A stretch of 7,666 bases of DNA from Chloroflexota bacterium (GTDB lineage Bacteria; Chloroflexota; Anaerolineae; UBA1429). The stretch is taken from positions 1-7,666 of the forward strand of contig JAAZBQ010000490.1 in assembly GCA_012513725.1 (NCBI GenBank), given 5' to 3'. The notes beneath the pieces are model-generated. The model did no database searches and was not told the DNA's origin. It saw only the letters and a list, made by a program, of their open reading frames with translations. The position numbers and the translations under genes were made by a program. Shown in pieces: positions 7,357-7,666 of this stretch; position 1 is the stretch's first letter; each line of letters starts with the position of its first letter.

Positions 7357-7393
7357 ATGGCGGGGCGCCGGCAGGCGCCCGGTCATCCGCCAT
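7357..7393 (+). terminator. Strong GC hairpin after the DUF4129 gene (terminator-like, no U tract)
   Basis: The inner stem GGGCGCC (7363-7369) pairs with GGCGCCC (7374-7380) around a GGCA loop. An outer stem ATGGCG (7357-7362) pairs with CGCCAT (7388-7393), leaving a 7-nt bulge on the 3' side. It begins 29 nt after the stop codon. No T-run follows, so it may attenuate or protect the upstream message rather than terminate fully. Confidence 0.4.
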
Positions 7394-7594
7394 GATATGG
7401 AGGGGTTATCGGGAGGCGATCGTCCGTCCGGGGCCCGCCATCGCACGCTCTTCCTTCCCCGTTGCCCGACGGTCGCCGACCCGCTGCCCACGCGGGCCAC
7501 GCGGGTCCGCCGCTCCATCGGCTCCTGCCTTCCAGCCTCCCTCCCGCAACCTTGCCGGACCCGCGATGTGCCTGTTCAGCCGGAAGCGCATTCC

Positions 7595-7599
7595 GGAGG
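7595..7599 (+). promoter_or_regulatory. Shine-Dalgarno of the truncated downstream gene
   Basis: GGAGG with a 5-nt gap to ATG at 7605 (11 nt to the second ATG at 7611). It supports 7605 as the start, and that start also gives an ungapped match to the neighbouring gene's N-terminus. Confidence 0.65.
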
Positions 7600-7604
7600 C
7601 CGTC

Positions 7605-7666
7605 ATGCAGATGGATCGCGTCAAGCAGTGGCCCTGGCTGGAAGCAGGTGTCATTCCCCTGGCCTC
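7605..7666 (+). CDS. 5' end of a probable paralogue of the upstream membrane protein (cut by window end)
   Basis: Only 20 codons and two bases are present: MQMDRVKQWPWLEAGVIPLA. Aligned without gaps to the first 20 residues of the DUF4129 protein at 5876, nine positions are identical (M1, W9, W11, L12, E13, G15, I17, P18, L19) and several others are conservative (K/R, A/S, V/L, A/V). A well-spaced GGAGG lies upstream. It is therefore probably a tandem duplicate or a related multi-pass membrane protein of the same module; whether it carries a DUF4129 or a transglutaminase domain cannot be seen. The frame is open upstream to 7392 and beyond, so a longer N-terminus cannot be ruled out from this sequence alone. 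Confidence 0.65.
   Translation, partial: MQMDRVKQWPWLEAGVIPLA

Larger units (their letters stand above)
7328..7604. other. 277-bp gap between the two related membrane-protein genes
   Basis: Contains a strong hairpin near its left end (7357-7393), a 9-bp tandem repeat (CCACGCGGG at 7488-7496 and 7497-7505), and otherwise pyrimidine-rich GC sequence. I see no convincing promoter, tRNA or conserved ORF. The frame of the downstream gene stays open back through the whole gap (ATGs at 7392 and 7566), but without ribosome sites and with a Pro/Arg/Ser-rich product, so it is probably untranslated. Confidence 0.6.

Noticed and set aside
7488..7505. CCACGCGGG tandem pair in the gap before the last gene
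   Set aside because: Just two copies of 9 bp in GC-rich sequence; too short to call an array or binding-site series.
7406..7654. 82-codon minus-strand frame over the gap and the start of the last gene
   Set aside because: It overlaps the WLE-motif start that has a good ribosome site, and its Arg/Gly-rich product resembles nothing.

Overview
This is a GC-rich (by eye roughly two-thirds G+C) stretch of a bacterial chromosome with two divergent gene groups and no sign of mobile elements, CRISPR or stable RNA genes. The gene families (folate-dependent TrmFO, an animal-type glutaminyl-cyclase-like lipoprotein, a DapL-like aminotransferase, and a MoxR/DUF58/membrane-DUF4129 cluster) and the use of GTG and TTG starts would fit a Chloroflexota-like or other non-proteobacterial lineage. 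That placement is an inference from gene content; nothing in the window is diagnostic.

Left half, minus strand, read right to left: trmFO (3545-2124), a secreted M28-family/glutaminyl-peptide-cyclotransferase-like lipoprotein (2131-1232, TTG start overlapping the trmFO stop by 8 nt), and a class I/II PLP aminotransferase (1207-50, GTG start, 24-nt gap). The tight spacing and one recognisable promoter upstream of trmFO (TTGCCC, 17-bp spacer, TATCAT with an extended -10 TGC) suggest a single three-gene transcript. The three products share no obvious pathway (tRNA ribothymidine synthesis, cell-surface peptide processing, amino-acid transamination), so this looks like a co-transcribed housekeeping set.

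Middle, 3546-3724: a 179-bp divergent promoter region, more AT-rich than its surroundings, with a good trmFO promoter, a weaker moxR promoter and two small dyad-symmetric elements that could be operators.

Right half, plus strand: moxR AAA+ ATPase (3725-4702), DUF58 membrane-anchored protein (4699-5913, ATGA overlap) and a multi-pass membrane protein with a C-terminal DUF4129-like domain (5876-7327, 38-nt overlap). This is the classic MoxR-DUF58-DUF4129 arrangement, thought to form an ATPase-driven chaperone or assembly module at the membrane, usually alongside a transglutaminase-like protein. After a 277-bp gap holding a strong hairpin, a further gene begins at 7605. Its first 20 residues align without gaps to the N-terminus of the DUF4129 protein, so the module appears to continue with a tandem paralogue that the window cuts off. 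That is the most interesting thing here. I see no wholly new system.
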